DNA from: Methanococcoides orientis
GTDB lineage: Archaea > Halobacteriota > Methanosarcinia > Methanosarcinales > Methanosarcinaceae
Direction: 5' to 3'
DNA: 64,000 nucleotides
NCBI RefSeq assembly: GCF_021184045.1
Contig: NZ_CP073710.1
Location: 62,001 to 126,000 of the forward strand
The notes beneath the pieces were generated by a model. The model saw only the letters and a list, made by a program, of their open reading frames with translations. It was not told the DNA's origin and made no database searches. A program made the translations under genes and the position numbers. This document shows positions 27,098-40,338 of the stretch, piece by piece; position 1 is the stretch's first letter; every line of letters begins with the position of its first letter.

Positions 27098-27255
27098 AGC
27101 ATTCCTCCTGATGATTATAATTTGATTGTTTAGTGAATATTAATGTTTTGAATTTATGCTCAAGTTAAGGGAACGTTGGGATCAATAACTTGAATCGTTA
27201 CTTTGGCGAAGTGACCTACATACACCTTACATTTCATATAAAGCTTATGTTCCTA

Positions 27256-28422
27256 TTACCAGATGGAAAGCGTGATATCCAAATATCCCTTGTTAACTTT
27301 CCTGTATATTTGGTCCACCTGAACAGTTCTTAGTTCCTTTGTCGTGGTGATGTTCGTGGAGTTTATCATTTGTGAGACCGTTTCGTTTATGTCCGGGTCC
27401 ATATTGTTGTGCAGGTGTGTTGCAATGTTGTGTTGGTTATGGTCGATTATCTTTCTTTCAATAGTGGATACTATGCTGTTGTTCAGTTCTGCAGGCATGT
27501 AACTGGTTCCATATGTTGTGTTCGTGCCGTAATTCAGTATGTATGCTGCTATCAACATTTCAGTGTCCTTGTTTTCATCTTGTGGATTGCTGATGAATAT
27601 ATTTTCTGTGCTTTTTGTTTGGCCTTGCCTTATCAGGCTTCTAAGGTATTCTGAAGGGAATACGATGTCTGTCACTAGTACTGCAGTTGATACTGCTGCC
27701 TCATCGATGGTTTTGTTGAACGCCTGATGATATGCGTAGAACTTTGTCTTATTGGATGAATTATGAAGTTCTTCAAGCATGCTGTCATTTATGTTTGCAA
27801 AAAGTTCATCTCTGGATGTTCTGGTGTTTAATGGTAGTGTTATTCGTGAACTTTGGCGGACTGCATCGTATGGGGGTGTCATTCCAACTGATATGGAGCT
27901 TTTTAGTGGATAATCTTCTACAGGTTCCCAATTTGCTTCAAGGTGGTATTCATATCTGCCTCCTATTCTTTTATCGAGGTATGAAGCAATTGCTGTAGAT
28001 GTCTGTTCTTTATGTTCCCGTGCAATTGGATTTATGTAGCGGATAGTTCCATTGGCCTCGATTGCAAGCGTTAATATCATGTCTTCTGCGATCATATCTG
28101 CGAAAGTACGATGATGTTGCTGCCTTCCGAAAATTGTATTGATGGGGTCGTTAATGATGGCATTTTCAGGAGTTGTTATGCCTGTGATCGCAAGAGGTGT
28201 GATCTCATATTCAAATTCATCTATATTTGAGTTGAGTACTGAGCTTAAAAGGTGTGTGTCAAAGTCCTGTGTTGCGGTGTATGCTGCTGCATCGTATTGC
28301 CTTTCTGCCATTATGGATGGCATAATGATGACTGTTGCAATAGATATCAGTACAAGGAAAAATAGGGCATCTGCTGTTGAAGAGAATGCACGCTGGTCCT
28401 CTATGAGTTTCGTTTTTGGCAT
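27256..28422 (-). CDS. Membrane-anchored, pilin-like exported protein (388 aa)
   Basis: One hydrophobic segment at residues about 15-38 follows a short basic and polar leader (MPKTKLIEDQRAFSSTADAL). The rest (about 350 residues) is predicted exported, with several N-x-T/S sequons. The form resembles archaeal type IV pilin-like or accessory pseudopilins. It is the last of four consecutive genes of the same architecture. No catalytic motif is seen. A pilus ATPase or TadC-like gene is not in the window, so assembly partners would be encoded elsewhere. Confidence 0.6.
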   Translation of the reverse strand: MPKTKLIEDQRAFSSTADALFFLVLISIATVIIMPSIMAERQYDAAAYTATQDFDTHLLSSVLNSNIDEFEYEITPLAITGITTPENAIINDPINTIFGRQQHHRTFADMIAEDMILTLAIEANGTIRYINPIAREHKEQTSTAIASYLDKRIGGRYEYHLEANWEPVEDYPLKSSISVGMTPPYDAVRQSSRITLPLNTRTSRDELFANINDSMLEELHNSSNKTKFYAYHQAFNKTIDEAAVSTAVLVTDIVFPSEYLRSLIRQGQTKSTENIFISNPQDENKDTEMLIAAYILNYGTNTTYGTSYMPAELNNSIVSTIERKIIDHNQHNIATHLHNNMDPDINETVSQMINSTNITTTKELRTVQVDQIYRKVNKGYLDITLSIW

Positions 28423-28433
28423 ATTTCCCTTCT

Positions 28434-28931
28434 TTATATGTATCTTTTCCAGAGTCGGACCGTAAGAGTTCCTGATGTGTATTGTGCAGGATTTATCTCT
28501 ATAATAACCGGGATAGATGCTGCTATCACATTTCCGCTTGCTGCAGCTTTACTTTTATGGATTGACCAGTGGTGTTTTCCGTCATCGGTATGGATCTCTA
28601 CTGTGAATTCATTGTTGGCGGAGAATCGTGCAAAGAAAAGTTCATGTGTCTCTCTGTCTGAGACCGGGTCTGAAATACCTTCAAGTACTTCAGCGGATAT
28701 TATGTCTGGGCGTGTTCCCTGTATTTCATCCCAGCTGGCAATGCTTTCAGCTATGCGGGATGCTTCTTCGTAATTCTCTATAGAATGGCTCTGCTCATCG
28801 TAGATGAGGTAGGCTTTTGACATGACTGCAGCAAAGACCACAAATCCAATGACTATCAGTGCTGTGGCAAGGATATCATTGTGAGGTTCAAGGATTGCTT
28901 GCTCGTCATTGATGAACAAGTATAACTTCAA
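28434..28931 (-). CDS. Pilin-like membrane-anchored protein (about 165 aa)
   Basis: A hydrophobic segment (ILATALIVIGFVVFAAVMSKAYLIYDEQ) lies about 20 residues from the N-terminus, directly after the polar DEQAILEPHND, as in class III signal peptides of archaeal pilins. The exported domain has no recognised motif. TTG 28931 is the listed start; TTG 28919 (FINDEQAI) is equally possible. It overlaps the stop of the upstream gene by up to 26 bp. Confidence 0.6.
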   Translation of the reverse strand: MKLYLFINDEQAILEPHNDILATALIVIGFVVFAAVMSKAYLIYDEQSHSIENYEEASRIAESIASWDEIQGTRPDIISAEVLEGISDPVSDRETHELFFARFSANNEFTVEIHTDDGKHHWSIHKSKAAASGNVIAASIPVIIEINPAQYTSGTLTVRLWKRYI

Positions 28932-29514
28932 GTCTATTGACCTCGGAATCGTTTTTCAGGTAAATGGATGTTTTTTCAATATTGACTATTTTTCCTGTAT
29001 TTAATATTACTTCCTGGCTGCCAACAGTTGAGATCACCTCAAGGATTGTGGTTGTATCAGTGATCAAAGGATGTGCGAATGTGCCGGGCTGTCCATTGAA
29101 ATTGTTCGAAAGGACTTTTCTCATTTCAGTTTCATTAAGTGGAATTGTTCTGAACGTGAGTGGTTTGACCGAGTGAATTATCTTCTCGCTGTGGGTCGTT
29201 TCAAATCGTATGTATTCGTCGGAAATGAATGCATCAATCGGATATTCTGAATTGAATGAATATGTGGTATTTTGTATGATGCTATCGGGCGAGATACTAC
29301 CTATGTCCTCAATTGATGCCTTTAGTTTAATAGCTTCGGAATCAAGTTGTCTTTGCATTTGAATGTCGCTAAAATCGGCTCCGATCTGGTAGAATGCTGC
29401 AAGGAGGATTATGCTTGTTATCATCAAGGCCGCTTTTGATAGTGTGAACTCGATCCAACCGTTTCGATCCTTGAGCATATCCTGGATTGTATGGGGTAGT
29501 ATTTCGTTTTTCAT
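28906..29514 (-). CDS. Pilin-like membrane-anchored protein (202 aa)
   Basis: The N-terminal polar stretch MKNEILPHTIQDMLKDRNGW is followed by one hydrophobic helix (LSKAALMITSIILLAAFYQIG) and an exported domain of about 150 residues. It is two bases from the upstream gene and overlaps the downstream gene, so the four genes are one operon. Related by layout, not by clear sequence, to its neighbours. Confidence 0.6.
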   Translation of the reverse strand: MKNEILPHTIQDMLKDRNGWIEFTLSKAALMITSIILLAAFYQIGADFSDIQMQRQLDSEAIKLKASIEDIGSISPDSIIQNTTYSFNSEYPIDAFISDEYIRFETTHSEKIIHSVKPLTFRTIPLNETEMRKVLSNNFNGQPGTFAHPLITDTTTILEVISTVGSQEVILNTGKIVNIEKTSIYLKNDSEVNRLEVILVHQ

Positions 29515-29516
29515 TT

Positions 29517-29990
29517 TTATTGTTCAGATATTTTAATGAAGAGCATTCCTGTGCTGGTATCTCTTTCGCTTTCAAGTTTCAGTTCATGGTGCCCGGGAGT
29601 TATTACATATGCTCCGGTCATGTTCTCGTTGGAAAATGAGGATATTGAATCGTATATGATGTGTCGCTCATCGATTTGGATGTAGTAGTTTTTGGAGTTT
29701 GAAGGCCATAAATTATCTTCGTTCGGTAGTTCTCCCATATGCACGTATACATTCTCAGGAATGTCAATCTCCAGATAAATGATGCTTCCTTCTCCGCGTA
29801 CGGATATCTGTTCGGTGTTTGATACGAGTTTTTCAATTTCAACGATGGCAAGATTTTCGTCTGATTTTTCTTTTAGATCAGAGATCGCAGTGAAAAAAAG
29901 TATCATTATGAGTAATATCAGGAGGGATGCAATTGTGAACCTTAAGGGCAGTGAATCGGCTGCCCTTTCGTTTTTGAAAAGTGAATTCAT
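29517..29990 (-). CDS. Pilin-like membrane-anchored protein (157 aa)
   Basis: The start MNSLFKNERAADSLPLRFTI leads to a hydrophobic helix (IASLLILLIMILFFTAI), and then an exported beta-rich domain (IIYLEIDIPENVYVHMG; TPGHHELKLESERD). It is the first gene of the four-gene operon, 18 bp after hisS. I infer a cell-surface filament or complex; no experimental family name is claimed. Confidence 0.6.
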   Translation of the reverse strand: MNSLFKNERAADSLPLRFTIASLLILLIMILFFTAISDLKEKSDENLAIVEIEKLVSNTEQISVRGEGSIIYLEIDIPENVYVHMGELPNEDNLWPSNSKNYYIQIDERHIIYDSISSFSNENMTGAYVITPGHHELKLESERDTSTGMLFIKISEQ

Positions 29991-30008
29991 TTTGTGGGTA
30001 TTGTAATG

Positions 30009-31244
30009 TTAGTTGCTTTTTATCGATTGTATAGCTTCTTCAAGTGTAAGTTGCAGTTGCTCTCCACTTTGCATGTTCTTTACTGTCAATTTGCCTGATT
30101 CTATCTCTTTTTTGCCTACGATGACGGCGTAATCTGCCTCTGTATTGTTTGCATGGGATAGTTGTGACTTGAAGTTGCGCTTCATGATGTCCATGTAGAC
30201 TGTCAGTTCTTTTCGCATCTTTGTTGCCACCTTTATTGCATCGGTGCGGGTGTCATCAGTTGCTACGATCACTACTTTGTTTTCCTTTGGAGGCTGTATC
30301 TCACAGATCTCCATTATACGATCGAAGCCAACTCCGAATCCGGTGGATGGTATATCTCCGCCGCCAAAGAGGGATATGAGCTGGTAGGCGCCGCCACCAC
30401 AGACCTGGTTCTGTGCACCAAGGCCTTCTGCATATATCTCGAATACCATTCCTGTGTAATAGTCCAGTCCTCTGGCAATGCCAAGGTCAACGTTGTAGTC
30501 GATCTCATATGCGTCAAGCAGGTTGAGAAGTTCTTCGAATTTGTCGATCTCTTCGATATCTCCTAGTATCTCTCTTGCTTTTGCGATAGCCTCTGAACCG
30601 CTCAGGCAGATGAGCTCAAGAAGGTTTCTTCTGAGTTCGGCAGGTGCGTTGATCTCCTCAAAGTAATTGTCAAGTCCTTCATCATCCTTTTTATCGACAA
30701 GGCGCATGATCTTGCTCTTCTGTTCGTCCTCTGTATCCTTGAGGATGTGGCGTATAATTCCCAAGTGTCCAACATGCAGGTCCCCTTTGATACCTGCTGC
30801 TTCTATCATGTTCGTTGCAAGGGCAATGATCTCTGCATCTGCATCTGCGCGGTTGCTGCCTATAACCTCTACACCAAACTGCCAGAATTCCCTGAATCGT
30901 CCTTTTTGTGGCCTTTCATATCTGAAGCAATTCTCAAAATAGAATAATTTAAGAGGTCTGGGCATTGCCTGCATTTCATTGACGTACATCCTCATCACAG
31001 GGGCGGTAAGCTCTGGACGCAATGTCATGTCCCTGTCACCTTTGTCGCTGAAATTGTAAAGTTCGCCTACCACGCCTTCTCCTGATTTAAGGGTGAAGAG
31101 CTCCAGATGCTCGAATGTGGGTGTAATGACTTCTTTATATCCCCATTTTGTCACTACCTGCCTCATGATGTTCTCTACATTTCTCCTTCGAGCGGTCTCT
31201 TCTGGAAGGAAGTCCCTTGTACCTCTTGGTTTGCTGACTTTCAT
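30009..31244 (-). CDS. hisS: Histidyl-tRNA synthetase
   Basis: This 411-aa class II synthetase contains [16 protein letters not shown] at the start, motif 2 ([21 protein letters not shown]), the histidine-specific loop [14 protein letters not shown], and the C-terminal anticodon domain ([13 protein letters not shown]). The length is normal. The start ATG 31244 lies about 760 bp before the 16S gene, transcribed away from it. The pilin-like operon follows at 18 bp and may be co-transcribed. Confidence 0.96.
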   Translation of the reverse strand: MKVSKPRGTRDFLPEETARRRNVENIMRQVVTKWGYKEVITPTFEHLELFTLKSGEGVVGELYNFSDKGDRDMTLRPELTAPVMRMYVNEMQAMPRPLKLFYFENCFRYERPQKGRFREFWQFGVEVIGSNRADADAEIIALATNMIEAAGIKGDLHVGHLGIIRHILKDTEDEQKSKIMRLVDKKDDEGLDNYFEEINAPAELRRNLLELICLSGSEAIAKAREILGDIEEIDKFEELLNLLDAYEIDYNVDLGIARGLDYYTGMVFEIYAEGLGAQNQVCGGGAYQLISLFGGGDIPSTGFGVGFDRIMEICEIQPPKENKVVIVATDDTRTDAIKVATKMRKELTVYMDIMKRNFKSQLSHANNTEADYAVIVGKKEIESGKLTVKNMQSGEQLQLTLEEAIQSIKSN

Positions 31245-31591
31245 TTTGATCGAATCCTGCTGATGCAGATTATTATAATAATTTCCGTTAACATGTTTTT
31301 GCCATTTTGCCTGTTATAGTATGTAGGACCTATGGGCGTTTGGCTGATGTATAGTAAGGAATGATGTATTTTAGATTTTCGATTAGTTTTCTCATGGTGG
31401 TGCCCTATGAATTACTGAATTTTGTTTTATTACGATAACTCGATGTTTTATTTCTCTGTGGCTGAGCTATCTTTGTTTGATGATTTATATGCTGGATATT
31501 TTTTTCTGTGATGGTTTATTGATAATGTGAGTTTGTTCGACGTATCAAATAACCCTTGAATATAAACCCATGCCACATATTGACACACAAC

Positions 31592-31752
31592 GTATAAATA
31601 CGAGTGAGCTATTGTAGGGGTGCTCTCAGTGAGCTGGTTGCTGTCGATTCTGACACGATCTACTGAGAGTTCGAAAAACGTCATACATTTCACGTATGTC
31701 GACACATTCTCCAAAAATGTGTCATAATCTTCCGATCAGGAAGGTATATATG
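31592..31752 (+). promoter_or_regulatory. rRNA operon promoter region with two TATA boxes and inverted repeats
   Basis: Two TATA-like boxes are seen: GTATAAATAC (31592-31601) and GGTATATATG (31743-31752). Between them lie four inverted repeats: CTCTCAGT/ACTGAGAG (31623-31630, 31662-31669), CATAC/GTATG (31682-31698), GACACATT/AATGTGTC (31701-31708, 31716-31723) and CTTCC/GGAAG (31729-31733, 31739-31743), the last touching the second TATA box. They could be operator sites for the second promoter or leader hairpins for the first transcript. The interval from hisS to 31590 holds no gene that I can see. Confidence 0.55.
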
Positions 31753-31851
31753 CGATGAGATGTATTATGAGAATCCCGCACAACGTGCGTGGAATTTCAA
31801 TCACCTCCATTTCAAAATCATTAGTGGAGACCGGAGCTTTTCCGGTCTGAC

Positions 31852-31887
31852 GTTGAAAGTGGCAGTTCGGTTAATTCTGACTGATAG
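31852..31887 (+). other. 16S processing stem, 5' strand
   Basis: GTTGAAAGTGGCAGTT (31852-31867), CGGT, bulge TAA (31872-31874) and TTCTGACTGATAG (31875-31887) pair with the matching 3' strand after the 16S gene. A four-pair central helix flanked by three-base bulges on opposite sides makes a bulge-helix-bulge, the substrate of archaeal splicing endonuclease. Confidence 0.9.
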
Positions 31888-32010
31888 TGACTTTATCTAT
31901 CAAACAGAACTAACCAACTATTGTGCAAAGAAAACAACTCTCTAATTAAACAAAAGAGTTCTTTTCCGACAATTCTTAGTTAACTTCCAAATTTTGTGTG
32001 CTTTAACAAA

Positions 32011-33494
<1,484 letters not shown>

Positions 33495-33523
33495 AGCAAC
33501 GATCCGCACAAAGCGGATCAACG

Positions 33524-33559
33524 CTATCAGTCAGAAATCGATAAACTGCCACTTTCAAC
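33524..33559 (+). other. 16S processing stem, 3' strand
   Basis: CTATCAGTCAGAA (33524-33536), ATCG, bulge ATA (33541-33543) and AACTGCCACTTTCAAC (33544-33559) complement the 5' strand at 31852-31887. A small hairpin GATCCGC-ACAAA-GCGGATC (33501-33519) sits between it and the 16S end. Confidence 0.9.
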
Positions 33560-33605
33560 AAACCACTTCAATGAAACAAGATTTCGCTGGAAAAAATGCG
33601 AGCGA

Positions 33606-33678
33606 GGGCTTGTAGATCAGTTGGAAGATCGTCGCCTTTGCAAGGCGAAGGCCCTGGGTTCGAATCCCAGCAAGTCCA
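33606..33678 (+). tRNA. tRNA-Ala (anticodon UGC) in the 16S-23S spacer
   Basis: The acceptor GGGCTTG pairs with CAAGTCC, the anticodon arm TCGCC-TTTGCAA-GGCGA gives TGC, and the T arm is CTGGG-TTCGAAT-CCCAG. The discriminator is A. This is the usual euryarchaeal spacer tRNA and is excised from the rRNA precursor. Confidence 0.97.
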
Positions 33679-33787
33679 TTGGATCAATTACGATTCACAA
33701 TCATCAAGTGCACCGAGCAAGTAATGTTGCTTGGGAAGGATGGATGCGCCCTTTCCCCGATATTGGGCGCTATGAGATCATGTATAT

Positions 33788-33816
33788 ATTACATATCAGA
33801 CGCTCACTGGACAAAG
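33788..33816 (+). other. 23S processing stem, 5' strand
   Basis: ATTACATATCAGA (33788-33800), CGCT, bulge CAC and TGGACAAAG (33808-33816) pair with the strand at 36752-36780 to make a second bulge-helix-bulge. Confidence 0.88.
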
Positions 33817-33821
33817 TGAGA

Positions 33822-36745
<2,924 letters not shown>

Positions 36746-36751
36746 GTTTTG

Positions 36752-36780
36752 CTTTGTCCAGGCGAAATCTGATATGTAAT
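36752..36780 (+). other. 23S processing stem, 3' strand
   Basis: CTTTGTCCA (36752-36760), GGCG, bulge AAA (36765-36767) and TCTGATATGTAAT (36768-36780) complement the 5' strand at 33788. Confidence 0.88.
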
Positions 36781-36812
36781 ATAATAACATGATCATTTCC
36801 AGTATTAGAGAT

Positions 36813-36939
36813 GAGTATGGCGGCCATAGCGGCAGGGCAACTCCTGTTCCCATTCCGAACACAGAAGATAAGCCTGCCCACGTTGCTTACTGTACTGAGG
36901 TACGAGAGTCCTCGGGAAATCTGCGTCGCTGCTATGCTC
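36813..36939 (+). rRNA. rrf: 5S ribosomal RNA, copy 1
   Basis: The sequence GAGTATGGCGGCCATAGCGG to GTCGCTGCTATGCTC folds as 5S, with the terminal stem GAGTATGGCGGC against GCTGCTATGCTC. The internal AACACAGAAGATAAGCC and CCTCGGGAAA are typical. It follows the 23S processing stem and is part of the rRNA transcript. Confidence 0.95.
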
Positions 36940-37131
36940 ACTCTTTACCTTAACTTTTCTTCGATCTGCTACAACTCATGAGTTGTAACTTTATCTTTTT
37001 CTGGTATTCAACAGTCATTGAGCTTTGCTTAAAGTTAGTACTGAGCTGGTGTCTTATCATCAGACTTGTGCCTTCATTGTCGCAATGTAAAGGCTTATAT
37101 GCCTGTATTACCTACTAGGATTCGTTCAAAT

Positions 37132-37203
37132 GCCAAGGTGGCGGAGCGGCTACGCAATCGCCTGCAGAGCGATTCCATTCCGGTTCGAATCCGGACCTTG
37201 GCT
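37132..37203 (+). tRNA. tRNA-Cys (anticodon GCA)
   Basis: The acceptor GCCAAGG pairs with CCTTGGC, the anticodon loop CTGCAGA gives GCA, and the T arm is CCGG-TTCGAAT-CCGG. The discriminator is T, as usual for tRNA-Cys. A TATA-like GGCTTATATGCC lies about 30 bp upstream, so it can be expressed alone. Confidence 0.96.
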
Positions 37204-37264
37204 TTCATCCGTTAAAAAAGTAAAGTCTGATTCAGCATCCTGACCTCTTGAGCAAAGCTCAAAG

Positions 37265-37316
37265 GTTGCGCGCTGCAGAAGCGCTGATCTGGATTCGGAC
37301 TTTGGCTTTCATCCAT
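37265..37316 (+). pseudogene. Degenerate tRNA-Cys 3' half
   Basis: TGCGCGCTGCAGAAGCGC keeps the anticodon-arm geometry of tRNA-Cys (loop CTGCAGA). GATTCGGACTTTGGCTTTCATCC matches its T arm, acceptor and 3' flank with a few changes. The D-arm half is not recognisable. It lies directly before 5S copy 2 and looks like a relic of a duplicated 5S/tRNA-Cys unit. Confidence 0.7.
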
Positions 37317-37328
37317 TAATATGAGTCC

Positions 37329-37455
37329 GAGTACGGCGGCCATAGCGGCAGGGCCACTCCTGTTCCCATTCCGAACACAGAAGATAAGCCTGCCCACGTT
37401 GCTTACTGTACTGAGGTACGAGAGTCCTCGGGAAATCTGCGTCGCTGCTGTGCTC
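37329..37455 (+). rRNA. rrf: 5S ribosomal RNA, copy 2
   Basis: It is nearly identical to copy 1, differing at a few positions (GAGTACGG for GAGTATGG, GGGCCACTCC for GGGCAACTCC, GCTGTGCTC for GCTATGCTC). The terminal-stem changes T/C and A/G compensate each other, so the fold is kept and the gene is probably functional. Confidence 0.93.
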
Positions 37456-37814
37456 ACTCTATTACCCTTTTTCTTTTACTGATCTTAACTCACTAGCTTT
37501 GAGTTTGCTGTTCTGATATGTTCTTATTCATGATCACAGTTTTGCAGATTCGAATCGCTATGAGCTATCGTTTCTCAGTTTATTTCTTTGATTTCTAACA
37601 TAGTTACTCTGATCATATCATGAATTTGCTAGGATCTAGAGCTTCTAAATTATTCTTTATTCCAATGCTTAACTGCATCAGAATCTCTCGTAAAATCTTC
37701 GATTTGACGTGATGATGAAAGGGACGCACGCTGCAGAAGCTCTGATCTGGGTGCATGATCTGGCTTTACTTCCGCAGAATATATCTACTTTATTGGATAT
37801 ATTAACTAGTTGTA
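37456..37814 (+). other. Intergenic region with a second tRNA-Cys relic
   Basis: About 360 bp without a coding frame. At 37720-37771, CGCACGCTGCAGAAGCTCTGATCTGG and the following TGGCTTTACTTCC match the relic at 37265-37316 in order and spacing. A TATA-like sequence (GGATATATTAAC, 37794-37805) lies just before the amidohydrolase start. Confidence 0.6.
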
Positions 37815-38927
37815 ATGTCATGTGAACAGATTATTTCTGGTACGATCATTCTTGGGGATGAACTGGAATCGATTGAAGGTTATATCTGCGTGGAGAATGG
37901 ACTCATAACTGAAATTGGTGAAGAGTCCACAAAAAGTAAGAATATCATTGCTCCATGCTTTGTTAATTCACACACTCATATCGGAGATTCCATTTGCAAG
38001 GACCCTGTACTTGGTTCATGTGAGAACTTCAGGGTGAAAAAAGACCTTGATTCATTGGTACGTCCTCCTGATGGGTTAAAGCACAGGATACTCGGAAAAA
38101 CGTCCTATTCTGATCTGGTTAATTCCATGAGGTCAACTATAGAAGATATGTTGGCAACCGGAACTTGTGCTTTTGCTGATTTCAGAGAGGGCGGGGTTCT
38201 CGGTATCCTTGCATTAGAAGAGGCTATTGATGATCTCATCATTGACAGCATAATTCTTGGAAGGCCGAATGATCCGGATTCATCGATTGATTCTGTATTA
38301 GCAGATGTTAATAGAGTCCTTCGGCATGCAGATGGGCTTGGGATGAGTGGAACAAATGATGTTGATATGGAACTTCTGCGTAGATCCAGAAAGTCATCAA
38401 CAAATAAGAACAAGATGTTTGCTATCCATACAGGAGAAAAATCTGACAATGATATCGATAAAGCTCTCTCTCTTGATCCTGATATTTTGATCCACATGAC
38501 GCAAGCAAAAAAATCAGATATAATGGCAGTTGCAGATGCTACTATCCCTGTTGTTGTATGTCCCCGTTCTAACTTCATAACCGATGTGGGGATGGCTCCT
38601 ATATCTGAAATGTTGGAATCTGGGGTTACTGTAGCAGTTGGTACTGACAATGTTATGCTGAATTCAGTTAATATGTTTTCTGAAATGGAGGTACTATCCA
38701 AGGTTTTTGGTCTTGAGGATAGACAAGTATTTAAGATGTGCACGCTAAATGGGGCATCTATTCTGGGATTTAATAATATGGGTTCCATTAAGAAAGGTAA
38801 CAAAGCCAATCTTATGATTCTGAATGGTACTTCCAATAACCTGATGGGTGTGAATGATCCTGTAAGCGGAATGGTCCGAAGAGGCAGGCCAGATGATATT
38901 TTATCCATAATCCATGCAAACGAATGA
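37815..38927 (+). CDS. Amidohydrolase-family (aminohydrolase) protein
   Basis: This 370-aa protein has the composite barrel of the amidohydrolase superfamily. Metal ligands are seen as HTHIGD, AIHTGE, ILIHMTQ and GTDN in the usual order. The Glu in HTGE and the Asp in GTDN suit a mononuclear deaminase (ATZ/TRZ, cytosine- or SAH-deaminase type). Substrate is not assignable. ATG 37815 follows a TATA-like element closely, so it may be leaderless. It precedes the Usp gene with a small overlap or contact. Confidence 0.85.
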   Translation: MSCEQIISGTIILGDELESIEGYICVENGLITEIGEESTKSKNIIAPCFVNSHTHIGDSICKDPVLGSCENFRVKKDLDSLVRPPDGLKHRILGKTSYSDLVNSMRSTIEDMLATGTCAFADFREGGVLGILALEEAIDDLIIDSIILGRPNDPDSSIDSVLADVNRVLRHADGLGMSGTNDVDMELLRRSRKSSTNKNKMFAIHTGEKSDNDIDKALSLDPDILIHMTQAKKSDIMAVADATIPVVVCPRSNFITDVGMAPISEMLESGVTVAVGTDNVMLNSVNMFSEMEVLSKVFGLEDRQVFKMCTLNGASILGFNNMGSIKKGNKANLMILNGTSNNLMGVNDPVSGMVRRGRPDDILSIIHANE

Positions 38928-38941
38928 TGGCGAGGGGTAAT

Positions 38942-39394
38942 ATGACAAGCGAATTGTACAAGAAAATATTGATAGCAACCGATGGTTCTGAAAAGAACAA
39001 AAAGGCAATATCTTATGGTATTGAATTTGCAAAGTTGAGTGGGGCAAAATTGTATGTTGTTTACGTGGTGGATACCGCTGCGTTTGCTTCAATTCCAATG
39101 GATGCAGGGTGGGAAATGATGTATGAACTTCTGGAGACTGAAGGCAAAGATGCAGCAAAGGGAGTTGAAGAGCTTGCAGCAAATGCAGGTCTGGAATCCG
39201 AATCAGCTGTCCTCGAAGGTCACCCCAGCCATGAGATAATTGAATTTGCAAAGAACAATGACATTGATTTAATAGTAATGGGTACACTTGGAAAGACCGG
39301 AATTGACAGGTTCCTCCTTGGAAGTGTGGCCGAAAAGATCACTCGCAACTCAGAAGTTCCCGTACTTATTGTACGTGGTGACCAAAACGAATAA
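38942..39394 (+). CDS. Universal stress protein, UspA family
   Basis: This 150-aa protein has KKILIATDGSEKNKKAISYG at the start and the ATP-binding MGTLGKTGIDRFLLGSVAEKI near the end, typical of ATP-binding Usp. The start ATG 38942 is preceded by GAGGGG (38932-38937); the ATG at 38924 lacks it. It is in line with the amidohydrolase and CBS genes, and nucleotide sensing may link the Usp and the CBS protein (inference). Confidence 0.92.
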   Translation: MTSELYKKILIATDGSEKNKKAISYGIEFAKLSGAKLYVVYVVDTAAFASIPMDAGWEMMYELLETEGKDAAKGVEELAANAGLESESAVLEGHPSHEIIEFAKNNDIDLIVMGTLGKTGIDRFLLGSVAEKITRNSEVPVLIVRGDQNE

Positions 39395-39418
39395 AATCAA
39401 TATTGAGGTTAAAAAAAC

Positions 39419-40270
39419 ATGCCTAAGGATACACTCGTTAGAGACGTAATGGTAAAGGATGTTGCATCTGTATCTCTTCCCGGCTCAAGGGATGAGGTTC
39501 TTTCCATTCTGAAAGACAAGCGGGTTTCAGGACTGCCTGTTATTAAAGACAATAAAGTGGTCGGTATTGTAAGTCGATCCAACTTACTGAAGAATCCCAC
39601 TGAAGAGCAGTTGGCACTATTGATGGCACGTGACCCTGTTACAATAACTTCTGATGAGGATATCACAATTGCAGCCCGTCTTCTTCTTAAACATGGCATA
39701 AGAAGACTTCCTGTAGTTGATGATGGTAAACTTGTGGGTCTGATCTCAGTTGCCGATGTCGTAAGCGGCATGGTGGATCTGAATATTACTGATCCAATTG
39801 GTGAATATCTTAACCATGGTGTTGGTCCTGTCTGGTATCAAACCCCTCTCCCTGTAGTTGCCCGGCATATGGAACTTGCTCATGTAAAAGCAGTTCCTGT
39901 GATCGATTCATCTCTTGATCTTGTAGGTATCATTTCTGATCGGGATATCATAAGTTCAAGTGTTATCGAGGATTCTGTTGAAATGTCTGACATGTCTGCA
40001 GGCTCTGATGATGATGAATGGACCTGGGAAAGCATGAGGGATACAATGAGCATCTATTATAGTGTCTCAAGGATCAAAGTGCCGGAAGTTCCTGTGGAGG
40101 AGGTCATGGTCAAAGATCCTATCACCGCATCAAACAACATGGGTGTAAGTGAATGTGCACTTAAAATGAAAAGGCACAGAATAGATCAGATGCCTGTTGT
40201 AGATGCAAATCAGAAATTTATCGGACTTTTGAGAGATCGCTACCTGTTAAAAGCACTTCTTAAGTACTGA
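39419..40270 (+). CDS. Four-CBS-domain protein
   Basis: This 283-aa protein has four CBS motifs: VRDVMVKDV...SGLPVIKDNKVVGIVSRSNL, MARDPVTI...RRLPVVDDGKLVGLISVADV, a third with VPVIDSSLDLVGIISDRDI, and VEEVMVKDPI...QMPVVDANQKFIGLLRD. CBS pairs bind adenine nucleotides or SAM and regulate partner proteins; no effector domain is fused. An acidic linker (SAGSDDDEW) separates the third and fourth. GAGGTT lies before ATG 39419. A terminator follows. Confidence 0.92.
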   Translation: MPKDTLVRDVMVKDVASVSLPGSRDEVLSILKDKRVSGLPVIKDNKVVGIVSRSNLLKNPTEEQLALLMARDPVTITSDEDITIAARLLLKHGIRRLPVVDDGKLVGLISVADVVSGMVDLNITDPIGEYLNHGVGPVWYQTPLPVVARHMELAHVKAVPVIDSSLDLVGIISDRDIISSSVIEDSVEMSDMSAGSDDDEWTWESMRDTMSIYYSVSRIKVPEVPVEEVMVKDPITASNNMGVSECALKMKRHRIDQMPVVDANQKFIGLLRDRYLLKALLKY

Positions 40271-40281
40271 TTCTGAAGTTG

Positions 40282-40318
40282 CCAGAGACATTTTGTCTCT
40301 GGTATTTTGTTTTATTTA
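40282..40318 (+). terminator. Terminator after the CBS gene
   Basis: CCAGAGAC-ATTTT-GTCTCTGG is a perfect 8-bp stem followed by TATTTTGTTTTATTTATTTT. The next gene starts only about 20 bp later, so it needs its own start signals or read-through. Confidence 0.8.
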
Positions 40319-40338
40319 TTTTCATAGGTTGTTTTGTT

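Noticed and set aside
37705-37745. C/D-box guide RNA candidate (GTGATGA ... CTGA)
   Set aside because: The boxes occur inside the tRNA-Cys relic and adjacent sequence; D' and C' boxes and spacing are not convincing.
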